Shown piece after piece: positions 1 to 5,794 of a stretch of 6,223 nucleotides of DNA; the first letter of the stretch is position 1, and every line of letters begins with the position of its first letter. Made by a program: the position numbers and the translations under genes. The notes under the pieces were generated by a model. It did not search any database and had not been told where the DNA came from. It saw only the letters and a program-made list of their open reading frames with translations. Source of the DNA: Scatosoma sp045656625 (lineage in GTDB: Bacteria > Bacillota > Clostridia > Christensenellales > Borkfalkiaceae); NCBI GenBank assembly GCA_045656625.1, contig JAZORL010000188.1:1-6223 (forward strand), given 5' to 3'.

Positions 1-53
1 TATTACATTTATCTATATGGTATACAAAAATAGAGGTTCTTTTAAGAAATAAT

Positions 54-84
54 CTATAAAAAGAAACATAACTGGACTTATGTT
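54..84 (-). terminator. Probable weak Rho-independent terminator of the AraC-type gene
   Basis: Read on the minus strand, a 7-bp perfect stem AACATAA/TTATGTT (65-71 with 78-84, 6-nt loop) is followed at once by a T-rich run (TTTCTTTTTAT). It lies about 30 bp beyond the regulator's stop codon, where a terminator is expected. The stem has only one G:C pair, so it would be weak. No gene is supported in the remaining 1-114 stretch. Confidence 0.45.
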
Positions 85-114
85 AGAGTTTGATTTAGAA
101 AGATTTTAATCGGT

Positions 115-1008
115 TTAATTATTTGTCGATTTATTAAGATTTTTTCTATATTGAGTAGGTGTTACCCCAAGAAAATCTTTAAAACGCTGTAAATAGTTTC
201 CGAGGTCCTTAAAACCGCAACGAGAAGCGACTTCATTTAAAGACATAGGGGAATTGAGTAAATTGCAAGATTGTGAAATTCGGTATTGTATAAGAAATTG
301 AATAGGACTCAATTTTGTTTTTTCTTTGAATTTTCTAATTAAATAGGTTTTATCTAATAGTGCAACGTTTGCTAAATCTTGTAACGTAATATTTTTTGTG
401 TAATTTTGTTTTATATAGGATATTACATTGTCAATTGTATGGTCGCGTTCATAGTGATGTTTTTTTACATCTAATTTTGTGCAGGTGTTTTCAATTTCAT
501 AAAGCAAATTGTGTAAGGCAGATAGAATTAAATGATGATTTGGATTATTTTGTTTTGCGATTTCAATGAGTTCATTAAATCTATTTTCGATATTCGGATC
601 GTGTAACCCTTTAATAACAGGATTGCTTTCAGATAATCCTATTTTTTCTAAAAAATTTTTCGCACCGTTTCCATTGAAGTGAAACCAATAATATTCATAG
701 GGGTCGTCTTTATCGGAAGTATAATAATGGTATTCGTTTTTGGGTAAGAGCCATAGAGTCCCTTTTTTTAGGTCAAACAAATGATTGTTGGCAAAATAAC
801 TACCCTTTCCACGGATAACATATTGAATGCAATAATCTTCCCGTTCAAAGAAATTTGTAAAAAATTGCGTAGGGGTTGCAACCATATGTCCAATCCAGGA
901 AATAGAAATATCGGAACAGTTTTTTACGTTTAATTCCGTTTTCCACTTATCGGGGATGACTTCTTGCTTTTTTGCAAGCATTAGTTCAAATGCGTTTTTG
1001 GTACTCAT
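115..1008 (-). CDS. AraC-family transcriptional regulator (cupin-type sensor domain plus double HTH)
   Basis: A 297-residue cytoplasmic DNA-binding regulator. The N-terminal part (about residues 35-115) is an AraC-type sugar-sensing cupin: it has the segments REDYCIQYVIRGKGSYF (56-72), GTLWLLP (83-89), YHYYTSDKDDPYEYYWFHFNG (93-113). The C-terminal part (about 190-290) is the AraC/XylS DNA-binding domain. Its first HTH is ITLQDLANVALLDKTYLIRKFK (207-228) and its second is SLNEVASRCGFKDLGNYLQRFK (256-277), ending in the family signature GVTPTQYRK. Length and domain order are normal for the family, so it looks intact. The ATG is well placed, with AAGGAG 7 nt upstream. It is divergent from an alpha-galactosidase gene, the classic layout for RafR/MsmR-type regulators of galactoside operons, so it is probably the local activator; the ligand is inferred. 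By eye its codons are more A/T-rich than those of the neighbouring enzyme genes. Confidence 0.93.
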   Translation of the reverse strand: MSTKNAFELMLAKKQEVIPDKWKTELNVKNCSDISISWIGHMVATPTQFFTNFFEREDYCIQYVIRGKGSYFANNHLFDLKKGTLWLLPKNEYHYYTSDKDDPYEYYWFHFNGNGAKNFLEKIGLSESNPVIKGLHDPNIENRFNELIEIAKQNNPNHHLILSALHNLLYEIENTCTKLDVKKHHYERDHTIDNVISYIKQNYTKNITLQDLANVALLDKTYLIRKFKEKTKLSPIQFLIQYRISQSCNLLNSPMSLNEVASRCGFKDLGNYLQRFKDFLGVTPTQYRKNLNKSTNN

Positions 1009-1015
1009 AATAATT

Positions 1016-1021
1016 CTCCTT
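1016..1021 (-). promoter_or_regulatory. Ribosome binding site of the AraC-type gene
   Basis: On the minus strand AAGGAG sits 7 nt before the ATG at 1008. This fixes the start codon. If the promoter at 1030-1058 is used, the leader is only about 15 nt and the site lies near the 5' end of the mRNA. Confidence 0.8.
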
Positions 1022-1029
1022 CCACCAAT

Positions 1030-1058
1030 AAAATACCATATTTTAACAATATAGTCAA
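1030..1058 (-). promoter_or_regulatory. Promoter of the AraC-type gene
   Basis: Minus-strand TTGACT (-35, 1053-1058) is followed after 17 bp by TATTTT (-10, 1030-1035), preceded by TGG, which gives an extended -10 (TGn). This is a good sigma-A-type match with ideal spacing. The -35 hexamer lies inside one copy of the AGTCAATT repeat, so a protein bound there would block this promoter; autoregulation is a natural inference. Confidence 0.65.
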
Positions 1059-1084
1059 TTATTTTTGCCCAAAAAAGTCAATTT
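1053..1084. promoter_or_regulatory. Candidate operator for the AraC-type regulator (direct repeats around a palindrome)
   Basis: AGTCAATT occurs twice in direct orientation (1053-1060 and 1076-1083), 23 bp apart, roughly two helical turns. Between them lies TTTTTG-CC-CAAAAA (1062-1075), a perfect 6-bp inverted repeat with a 2-bp centre. Direct half-sites about two turns apart are what AraC-family proteins typically bind. The proximal copy overlaps the regulator's own -35; the distal copy ends next to where the -35 of the plus-strand promoter with TATAAT at 1108 would be. Assignment to this regulator is inferred from position. Confidence 0.5.
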
Positions 1085-1113
1085 AATAAAATTGAAAGCA
1101 AATATTGTATAAT
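1085..1113 (+). promoter_or_regulatory. Candidate activator-dependent promoter of the alpha-galactosidase series
   Basis: A perfect TATAAT lies at 1108-1113, but the sequence 17 bp upstream (AATAAA, 1085-1090) is a poor -35. The proposed AraC operator ends at 1084, directly against it. A good -10, a bad -35 and an abutting activator site are typical of class II activation by AraC proteins. It would give a leader of about 110 nt. It competes with the better-looking promoter at 1123-1150; the sequence alone cannot say which is used. Confidence 0.4.
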
Positions 1114-1135
1114 GGATTGGGTTTGAAATATTTGC
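1098..1135. repeat. 9-bp inverted repeat in the divergent promoter region
   Basis: GCAAATATT (1098-1106) is matched by its exact reverse complement AATATTTGC (1127-1135), with a 20-bp gap. The right arm overlaps a second perfect palindrome, ATTTGCAAAT (1130-1139), in the spacer of the promoter at 1123-1150. It may be an operator for a second regulator, or chance in AT-rich DNA. Confidence 0.4.
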
Positions 1136-1150
1136 AAATTATGATATAAT
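1123..1150 (+). promoter_or_regulatory. Candidate extended -10 promoter of the alpha-galactosidase series
   Basis: TTGAAA (-35, 1123-1128), 16-bp spacer, then TATAAT (1145-1150) preceded by TGA, a complete extended -10 (TGnTATAAT). This is the strongest plus-strand promoter match in the gap. Transcription would begin near 1157 and give a leader of about 70 nt. The palindrome ATTTGCAAAT lies in the spacer, so binding there would repress. Confidence 0.6.
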
Positions 1151-1208
1151 ATATATGGTAGAATATAGAGGTATTGTTTTCACACGCGCGGGGCTCAAAA
1201 ATTTGAAG

Positions 1209-1213
1209 AAGGA
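1209..1213 (+). promoter_or_regulatory. Ribosome binding site of the alpha-galactosidase gene, unusually far from the start
   Basis: AAGGA is the only purine-rich SD-like stretch upstream of the ATG at 1229, and 15 nt separate them, longer than the usual 5-9. The start is still supported because the first residues match the normal N-terminal strand of GH36 enzymes and no in-frame start lies nearer the site. Confidence 0.5.
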
Positions 1214-1228
1214 TGTAAATATAATATA

Positions 1229-3391
1229 ATGATTTATTTTAACGAAGATATAAAAACCTTTTATTTGGAAAGCAAAAATGTCACGTATGCATTTTGCGTA
1301 AATCAATACGGTTTTTTACAACATTTATATTATGGTAAGAGAATTGAACGTGAGGATTTGAATTACACCGTATATCTTGTAGATAGGGGACACGGCAGTA
1401 ATATTTCGGGAGCGCCTCGCAATCACTCATTAAACGTATATGCAAATGAATGTCCTACGTATGGCAGGAGTGATTATAGGGAAAGTATGCTTGCCTTTAA
1501 TTTTGGTGGCGTGCGTGTAGGGGATATGACGTACGACGGCCATACCATATACGACTTGAAACCGAATTTAGAGGGTTTGCCTTCGGTAAAAGGTGGCCAA
1601 ACAATCGTTGTTTGGGTGAAGGATGAATTACATAAAATCAAAGTGGGTTTATATTATACCGTCTTTGAAGATTTGCCCGTCATTTTGCGTCATACGGAAA
1701 TTATTAATGAAAGCAAAAAATCGGTTGTTTTAGATAGAGCGTATTCTTTTTGCGTAGATATGCCCGATAAGAATTGGGAAACGATAACTCTCCCCGGCGC
1801 ACATTTACGCGAACGTGTTATGGAAAGAACAAAACTTTCGCACGGAACGTTCGTGGTGGAAAGTAAGCGCGGCGTATCTTCGGGACAAATGAATCCGTTT
1901 ATGGCAATTGTGCGCAAAAATACGGACGAAGAACAAGGCGAAGCTTATGGATATAATTTTGTGTATAGTGGTGATTTTGTATTCAAAGCACAAATTGAAC
2001 AAAACGAAGAATTGCGCATCGTCGGTGGTATTAACGATTATGATTTTTCTTGGGAATTGAAACCAAATGAAAAATTCACAACGCCCGAAGTGGTAATGGT
2101 ATATTCCAATAAGGGTATCGGAGAAATGAGCCGTGTTTTCCACGATTTATATCGAAATCACTTAATCAACGAACGATTTGCAAGGAAAGCCCGTCCTATC
2201 GTTATCAATAATTGGGAAGCAACGTATATGAATTTTGATACGCATAAGCTTTGCCAAATTATCGACAGCGTAAAAGGAACGGGGATAGATACCTTTGTAT
2301 TAGACGACGGTTGGTTTGGAAAACGTAATAACGACTTGGCGGGACTTGGCGATTGGTTCGTCAATGAAAAAAAAGTCAATCTTGGGCAAGTGATTGATTA
2401 TACGCACGCAAACGGGTTGAAATTCGGGCTTTGGTTTGAACCCGAAATGGTGAACGAGGACAGCGATTTGTATCGCGCTCATCCAGATTGGGCAATTCAT
2501 GTGGACGGTTTGAAACCGTGTACGGGCAGAGACCAACTCATTCTTGATTTAACAAGAAAGGAAGTACGCGATTACATAGTAGCAAGTGTTTCCGCTATTT
2601 TAAGTGCATATCCTATTGATTACGTAAAATGGGATATGAATAGAACGTTGACGGATAATTATTCGGCTTGGCTTAGCGAAAACGGCAAGGAAACGCACCA
2701 TAGATACGTTTTAGGGTTGTACGATATTTTTGAAAGGCTTGTCAATGGTTATCCAAATGTTTTGTTTGAGGGTTGTGCAAGCGGCGGCTGTCGATTTGAC
2801 CCGGCAATACTGTATTATTTCCCGCAAATTTGGACGAGTGATAACTCCGACGCATATTTGCGTACGATTATTCAATATGGAACGAGTTTGTGTTATCCAT
2901 TATCTGCCCAGTCTTGCCACGTTTCCGTATGTCCAAACCATCAATGCGGACGGGTAACGCCATTTGAAAGCCGTGGAAATATCGCGCATTTAGGGGCAAC
3001 AGGTTACGAACTTGATACAACAAAGTTGAGCAAAGACGAGTTGTTGGAAATGGGCAAACAAATCAAGCAATATAAGCAAATGGAAGATTTAGTTTTGAAC
3101 GGAGATTTATACCGTTTGAACAATCCATTGGAAGAAAATTTGTTTGCAGAAATGCTTGTTGCAAAGGATAAAACGAGTGCAAGTTTAACGATAATGCGCC
3201 CGTTGTCGATTCCAAACGATAAAGCAATTCGTGTATATCCAAAGGGATTGGACGAAAATGCAAAATATCATATTGACGAGTTAGATTTGACAACATCGGG
3301 TAAAAATTTGATTCAATTAGGTTTACTTGTCGAGTTTAATAATTGTGATTTTGCGACCATCGTTTACAATTTTAAAGCTGTTTTGAAATAG
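1229..3391 (+). CDS. GH36 alpha-galactosidase
   Basis: A 720-residue retaining alpha-galactosidase that removes terminal alpha-1,6-galactose from raffinose-type sugars, melibiose or galactomannan fragments. No signal peptide, so it should act in the cytoplasm on imported oligosaccharides. Domains follow the large bacterial GH36 plan: an N-terminal beta-supersandwich (about 1-315), a TIM barrel (about 320-640) and a C-terminal beta-sheet domain. Visible family motifs are NNWEATY (327-333), VLDDGWFG (357-364), LWFEPEMV (401-408), YVKWDMNR (465-472), EGCASGGCRFD (514-524) and WTSDNSDA (535-542). By family knowledge the nucleophile is Asp469 in KWDMN and the acid/base is Asp538 in SDN; both are present, so the enzyme should be active. 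Length is normal for the family. It is divergent from the AraC-type regulator and leads the series. One small oddity is Cys521 where the ASGG-x-RFD motif usually has Gly or Ala. Linkage and chain-length preference cannot be read from the sequence. Confidence 0.97.
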   Translation: MIYFNEDIKTFYLESKNVTYAFCVNQYGFLQHLYYGKRIEREDLNYTVYLVDRGHGSNISGAPRNHSLNVYANECPTYGRSDYRESMLAFNFGGVRVGDMTYDGHTIYDLKPNLEGLPSVKGGQTIVVWVKDELHKIKVGLYYTVFEDLPVILRHTEIINESKKSVVLDRAYSFCVDMPDKNWETITLPGAHLRERVMERTKLSHGTFVVESKRGVSSGQMNPFMAIVRKNTDEEQGEAYGYNFVYSGDFVFKAQIEQNEELRIVGGINDYDFSWELKPNEKFTTPEVVMVYSNKGIGEMSRVFHDLYRNHLINERFARKARPIVINNWEATYMNFDTHKLCQIIDSVKGTGIDTFVLDDGWFGKRNNDLAGLGDWFVNEKKVNLGQVIDYTHANGLKFGLWFEPEMVNEDSDLYRAHPDWAIHVDGLKPCTGRDQLILDLTRKEVRDYIVASVSAILSAYPIDYVKWDMNRTLTDNYSAWLSENGKETHHRYVLGLYDIFERLVNGYPNVLFEGCASGGCRFDPAILYYFPQIWTSDNSDAYLRTIIQYGTSLCYPLSAQSCHVSVCPNHQCGRVTPFESRGNIAHLGATGYELDTTKLSKDELLEMGKQIKQYKQMEDLVLNGDLYRLNNPLEENLFAEMLVAKDKTSASLTIMRPLSIPNDKAIRVYPKGLDENAKYHIDELDLTTSGKNLIQLGLLVEFNNCDFATIVYNFKAVLK

Positions 3392-3398
3392 GAAAGTT

Positions 3399-3426
3399 TT
3401 GAAAGACGCGCCTTTGTTTGTATTAT
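3399..3426 (+). promoter_or_regulatory. Candidate internal promoter for the small gene and secreted protein
   Basis: TTGAAA (3399-3404), a 16-bp spacer and TATTAT (3421-3426) form a plausible sigma-A promoter starting 7 bp after the alpha-galactosidase stop, with transcription beginning near 3433. Each hexamer has one mismatch to consensus. It would let the small gene and the secreted protein be expressed apart from the enzyme upstream. Such matches arise by chance in AT-rich DNA. Confidence 0.4.
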
Positions 3427-3437
3427 ACACAAACAAA
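3413..3437. repeat. Perfect 9-bp inverted repeat covering the internal -10 (operator or RNA hairpin)
   Basis: TTTGTTTGT (3413-3421) and ACAAACAAA (3429-3437) are exact reverse complements around a 7-nt centre. No T-run follows on the plus strand, so it is not an ordinary terminator for the upstream gene. It spans the proposed -10, so it could be a repressor site. If transcribed from upstream it would be an intercistronic hairpin that could mark mRNA processing or stability. Confidence 0.6.
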
Positions 3438-3468
3438 ATATGATAGTTGGATTAAATTGGGTGGGAAA

Positions 3469-3603
3469 ATGAAAAAATATGAAACGCCGATAATTAAATA
3501 CGTATTCTATGAAAAGGACATCATTACGGGAAGCAACGTTGATGATTTCGGTTCGTGGGATAAGGATTGGTTTTCGTCTAACGACGGAAAGGAGGGCGTA
3601 TGA
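3469..3603 (+). CDS. Small acidic Trp-containing protein of unknown function
   Basis: A 44-residue protein, MKKYETPIIKYVFYEKDIIT followed by an acidic, Ser/Gly/Asp-rich tail. I do not recognise a named domain. Short Bacillota proteins that open with a KKYExPxI-type segment followed by an aliphatic/aromatic strand and a DII(T)-S stretch seem familiar as uncharacterised hypotheticals, but this is recollection, not a search. There is no signal peptide or membrane segment. The tail has Trp30 and Trp34 among Asp residues (SWDKDW, 29-34). The ATG at 3469 is preferred over an in-frame TTG at 3418, which lies inside the inverted repeat and lacks an SD; a GGTGGG stretch (3460-3465) lies 3 nt before the ATG, a poor SD. 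The stop overlaps the start of the secreted protein gene (ATGA), so the two are probably translationally coupled. It may be a partner, a leader peptide that tunes translation, or a modified-peptide precursor; none is shown. Confidence 0.65.
   Translation: MKKYETPIIKYVFYEKDIITGSNVDDFGSWDKDWFSSNDGKEGV
3588..3595 (+). promoter_or_regulatory. Strong ribosome binding site of the secreted protein gene, inside the small gene
   Basis: AAAGGAGG is a near-perfect SD, 4 nt before the ATG at 3600, and lies within the last codons of the small gene. With the ATGA stop/start overlap it supports coupled translation and fixes the start of the secreted protein. Confidence 0.85.
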
Positions 3604-5780
3604 AAAAAATTATAAAAATAGCGTTACTTTCGTGTTTTTCTTTATGTACTTCCGTTGCATTAGGAATGGTTAAGGTAACGGCGGAAACGCAAGAAAAATC
3701 AGAAGTGGTTTACGTATCGGCAGCTGGTAACGACCAAAACGAAGGAACACAGGATTCGCCTTATAAAACGTTTTCAAAAGCTCTTGAAAATGTGAAAGAA
3801 AACGGCACGCTTAATGTAATCGGTACGGTAAAAGATGGCGTTAAAACGGTTGATTTGACCGAAGATATAACCTTTGAAAATATAACGCTTGCATTTGAAA
3901 GCGATGCGTGGTTGTTTGCGAATGGGCATAAGTTGGTTGTAGAAGAAACGGTTACAATGCCTAACGCAATCACCGTTTACGGTGGTAGTTGGTGGGGAAT
4001 ATCCGTTGATAGTACAAACGTGACTTTGCTTGGTGGTAATTATAATCGAATTTACGGCGGTACGTTCGGCGGTACGGTAAAGGGCGATACGTATTTGCGT
4101 GTAGGCGGTAACGTTAATTCTACCATCAATGCAATGAATCACAACGGGGAAATGTATATTTTCGGCGGTAATAAGGACGGTAAAATCCTTGGCTCAACGA
4201 ATTTTACTTTTGAAGGAAACGCAAAAGCGAATTACGTTTACGGCGGTTCGGAAAACAACGGCGTAACAATCGCGGAAGGGAGTAATCTTACTATAACGGG
4301 CGGAAGTGCAATGAGCGTTTACGGTGGTAGCTTTAATGCGGATAGCGGTAGCGGTGCAAACGTAACGATTACGGGTGGAACTTTCGAGCAAGTTTTTGGT
4401 GGAAATTATAATCAGCCGATGACGGGTGACGTAGATTTACGAGTGCTCGGCGGAACGGTAAGCCGTCGTATTTATGCGGGGTGCTATAACGATACGCAAG
4501 GATTGTTCACCATAACGTTTAAGAGCAATCATTGCGTAAGCGGGAACGTCCGTTTAACGCTTGGCGGTAACGCAAATATTACGTATGGTTACAGTTCAGC
4601 GGATAAAGGAGTGTATGCGCGTTCACGTTATAATCAAGATGTGGAAAATGCCGAATTGATTTTTGCGGACGAAACGGCGTATAACAGTTATACGAACGGA
4701 AGCTTGAAATTGGCGGCGCAAGACAGCACGATGAAGGACATAATGGGAACTCTTTCGGTTGCGGATGAATTACATTATTATACATATACCAAACAAGATA
4801 ATGTAATCACGCAAACTTGTGCGTATCACGATACTTTACAAGCAAAAGCAACGCTTACGTTGGATGCGACTGCTTGTAAATACACAGGCGCGGAAATCAA
4901 GCCTATAACCGTAGAACTTTCTAACGATTGGGAATATGACGTTCCTGCAATTTCTTATAAAAATAACGTAGAAATAGGCAAAGCGCAATATAGCGTACAA
5001 GTAGGGGAAAGTGTATTTGAGAATGAGTTTTACGTTGTAGGCGCGCCTACGATTTTAGGCGGTAGCGTAAGACTTTCTACCCCAGCAGGACTTCGTTTTC
5101 AATCAAAAGTAAGTGAGAAAGATTTGAGCCTTAACGCCACGTTTGGAACGTTGATTATTCCCAAAGAAGTTTTAGGAAACAGCGAATTAACGATAGATAC
5201 GGATAAAGTCAGAAACGTTGAACAAACGGTATGGGCGACGGAAAACGTAAAAGTAAGCAATCCTCAGCAATACGAAGAAGGGTACGAATATTTTAACGCG
5301 GTATTGACGGAAATTCCCGAAGAACATTACGGTACGGTAATCGTGGCGCGCAGCTACGTGTGTGTAGATGGCGTATATTACTATTCGGAAACGATAGAAC
5401 GCTCTATTGCGCAAGTTGCGGCGTATGCGTTGCAGGACGGTTATACGGAAGAAACGTTGCGTACCTACGTAGATACGGCGCTCAAAAGTGAAATGGTGCA
5501 AATTTCTTTGACGTCTATGGCAAATGTAGGGAAAGAAATCACGTTAGATTTAGTAGGCAATAAGGGTTACGTTGCAATTTGGACGGTATCCGATGAAAGC
5601 GTGGCGAGTATTGATAAAAATGGAAAACTGATAGGAAAATCAGTTGGAGAAGTTGTTGTAACAGCAAAAATAGGGAATAAAACGGCACAAATTACCGTAA
5701 GCGTGTTGCCTGTTGAAATGTCGTGGGGCGATTGGAACGACTTTAATCCCGATAGAGAAAATACAGTTGTAAACGATTAA
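3600..5780 (+). CDS. Secreted beta-solenoid protein with Ig-like domains
   Basis: A 726-residue exported protein of unknown activity. Residues 1-28 form a signal peptide (MKKIIK, hydrophobic core, VTA|ET). Residues 37-62 (VYVSAAGNDQNEGTQDSPYK, then TFSKAL) match the start of DUF1565/pectate-lyase-like right-handed beta-helix proteins. Residues about 120-325 are a Gly-rich solenoid with a [IV][YF]GG turn about every 26 residues. Residues about 403-478 look like a small Ig-like module (YTGAEIKPITV, SYKNN). Residues about 484-625 form a compact domain (GGSVRLSTPAGLRFQSKV, GTLIIPKE, ARSYVCVDGVYYYS, RSIAQVAAYAL) that I associate with Clostridia surface proteins but cannot name. Residues about 633-703 are a BIG2 Ig-like domain (SDESVASIDKNGKLIGKSVG). 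The tail (704-726) is Trp/Asp-rich. There is no LPXTG, C-terminal membrane segment or SLH repeat, so the anchor is unclear. Its place between alpha- and beta-galactosidase genes suggests glycan binding or cleavage outside the cell; no catalytic residues can be assigned. Confidence 0.9.
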   Translation: MKKIIKIALLSCFSLCTSVALGMVKVTAETQEKSEVVYVSAAGNDQNEGTQDSPYKTFSKALENVKENGTLNVIGTVKDGVKTVDLTEDITFENITLAFESDAWLFANGHKLVVEETVTMPNAITVYGGSWWGISVDSTNVTLLGGNYNRIYGGTFGGTVKGDTYLRVGGNVNSTINAMNHNGEMYIFGGNKDGKILGSTNFTFEGNAKANYVYGGSENNGVTIAEGSNLTITGGSAMSVYGGSFNADSGSGANVTITGGTFEQVFGGNYNQPMTGDVDLRVLGGTVSRRIYAGCYNDTQGLFTITFKSNHCVSGNVRLTLGGNANITYGYSSADKGVYARSRYNQDVENAELIFADETAYNSYTNGSLKLAAQDSTMKDIMGTLSVADELHYYTYTKQDNVITQTCAYHDTLQAKATLTLDATACKYTGAEIKPITVELSNDWEYDVPAISYKNNVEIGKAQYSVQVGESVFENEFYVVGAPTILGGSVRLSTPAGLRFQSKVSEKDLSLNATFGTLIIPKEVLGNSELTIDTDKVRNVEQTVWATENVKVSNPQQYEEGYEYFNAVLTEIPEEHYGTVIVARSYVCVDGVYYYSETIERSIAQVAAYALQDGYTEETLRTYVDTALKSEMVQISLTSMANVGKEITLDLVGNKGYVAIWTVSDESVASIDKNGKLIGKSVGEVVVTAKIGNKTAQITVSVLPVEMSWGDWNDFNPDRENTVVND
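3975..4484 (+). repeat. About 26-residue solenoid repeats within the secreted protein
   Basis: The turn [IV][YF](G/A)G recurs with the aromatic residue at 127, 152, 188, 214, 241, 266 and 292, giving steps of 25, 36, 26, 27, 25 and 26. A second turn, usually xxGG (LLGG 143, RVGG 167, ITGG 232 and 257, VLGG 282), falls about midway in most units. This is a beta-solenoid rung pattern with two glycine corners per coil. The single long step implies a 10-residue insertion after residue 152. The DNA copies are diverged, so selection is on the protein. Confidence 0.75.
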
Positions 5781-5794
5781 GCGAGTATAGGAAA

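Noticed and set aside
36..47. TTCTTTTAAGAA palindrome near the window start
   Set aside because: A 5-bp AT-rich palindrome with no associated promoter or gene; likely chance.
1092..1105. TGAAAGCAAATATT as a possible catabolite-responsive (cre) site
   Set aside because: Only the left half resembles the cre consensus; the central CG and the right half are missing.
1690..2536. Several antisense open frames of 73-112 codons under the GH36 gene
   Set aside because: They overlap a clear, motif-rich enzyme on the other strand, overlap one another, lack ribosome sites and show no recognisable protein features.
3418..3468. TTG start extending the small protein by 17 residues
   Set aside because: The TTG has no SD, lies inside the inverted repeat and over the -10 of the candidate promoter; the MKKYE start is a more natural N-terminus.
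3624..3638. Possible lipobox LLSC in the signal peptide of the secreted protein
   Set aside because: Cys12 is too close to the N-terminus, leaving a short hydrophobic core, and Leu at -2 is unusual; a VTA|E signal peptidase I site at residues 26-28 fits better.
4053..4084. Near-repeated DNA (ggcggtacg-type units) that could be a tandem DNA repeat or CRISPR-like array
   Set aside because: The repeats follow Gly-Gly turns in the coding frame and are diverged at DNA level; there are no uniform repeats and spacers.
3761..5501. Antisense open frames (65-122 codons) under the secreted protein gene
   Set aside because: They are low-complexity or basic translations opposite a well-supported gene, without ribosome sites.
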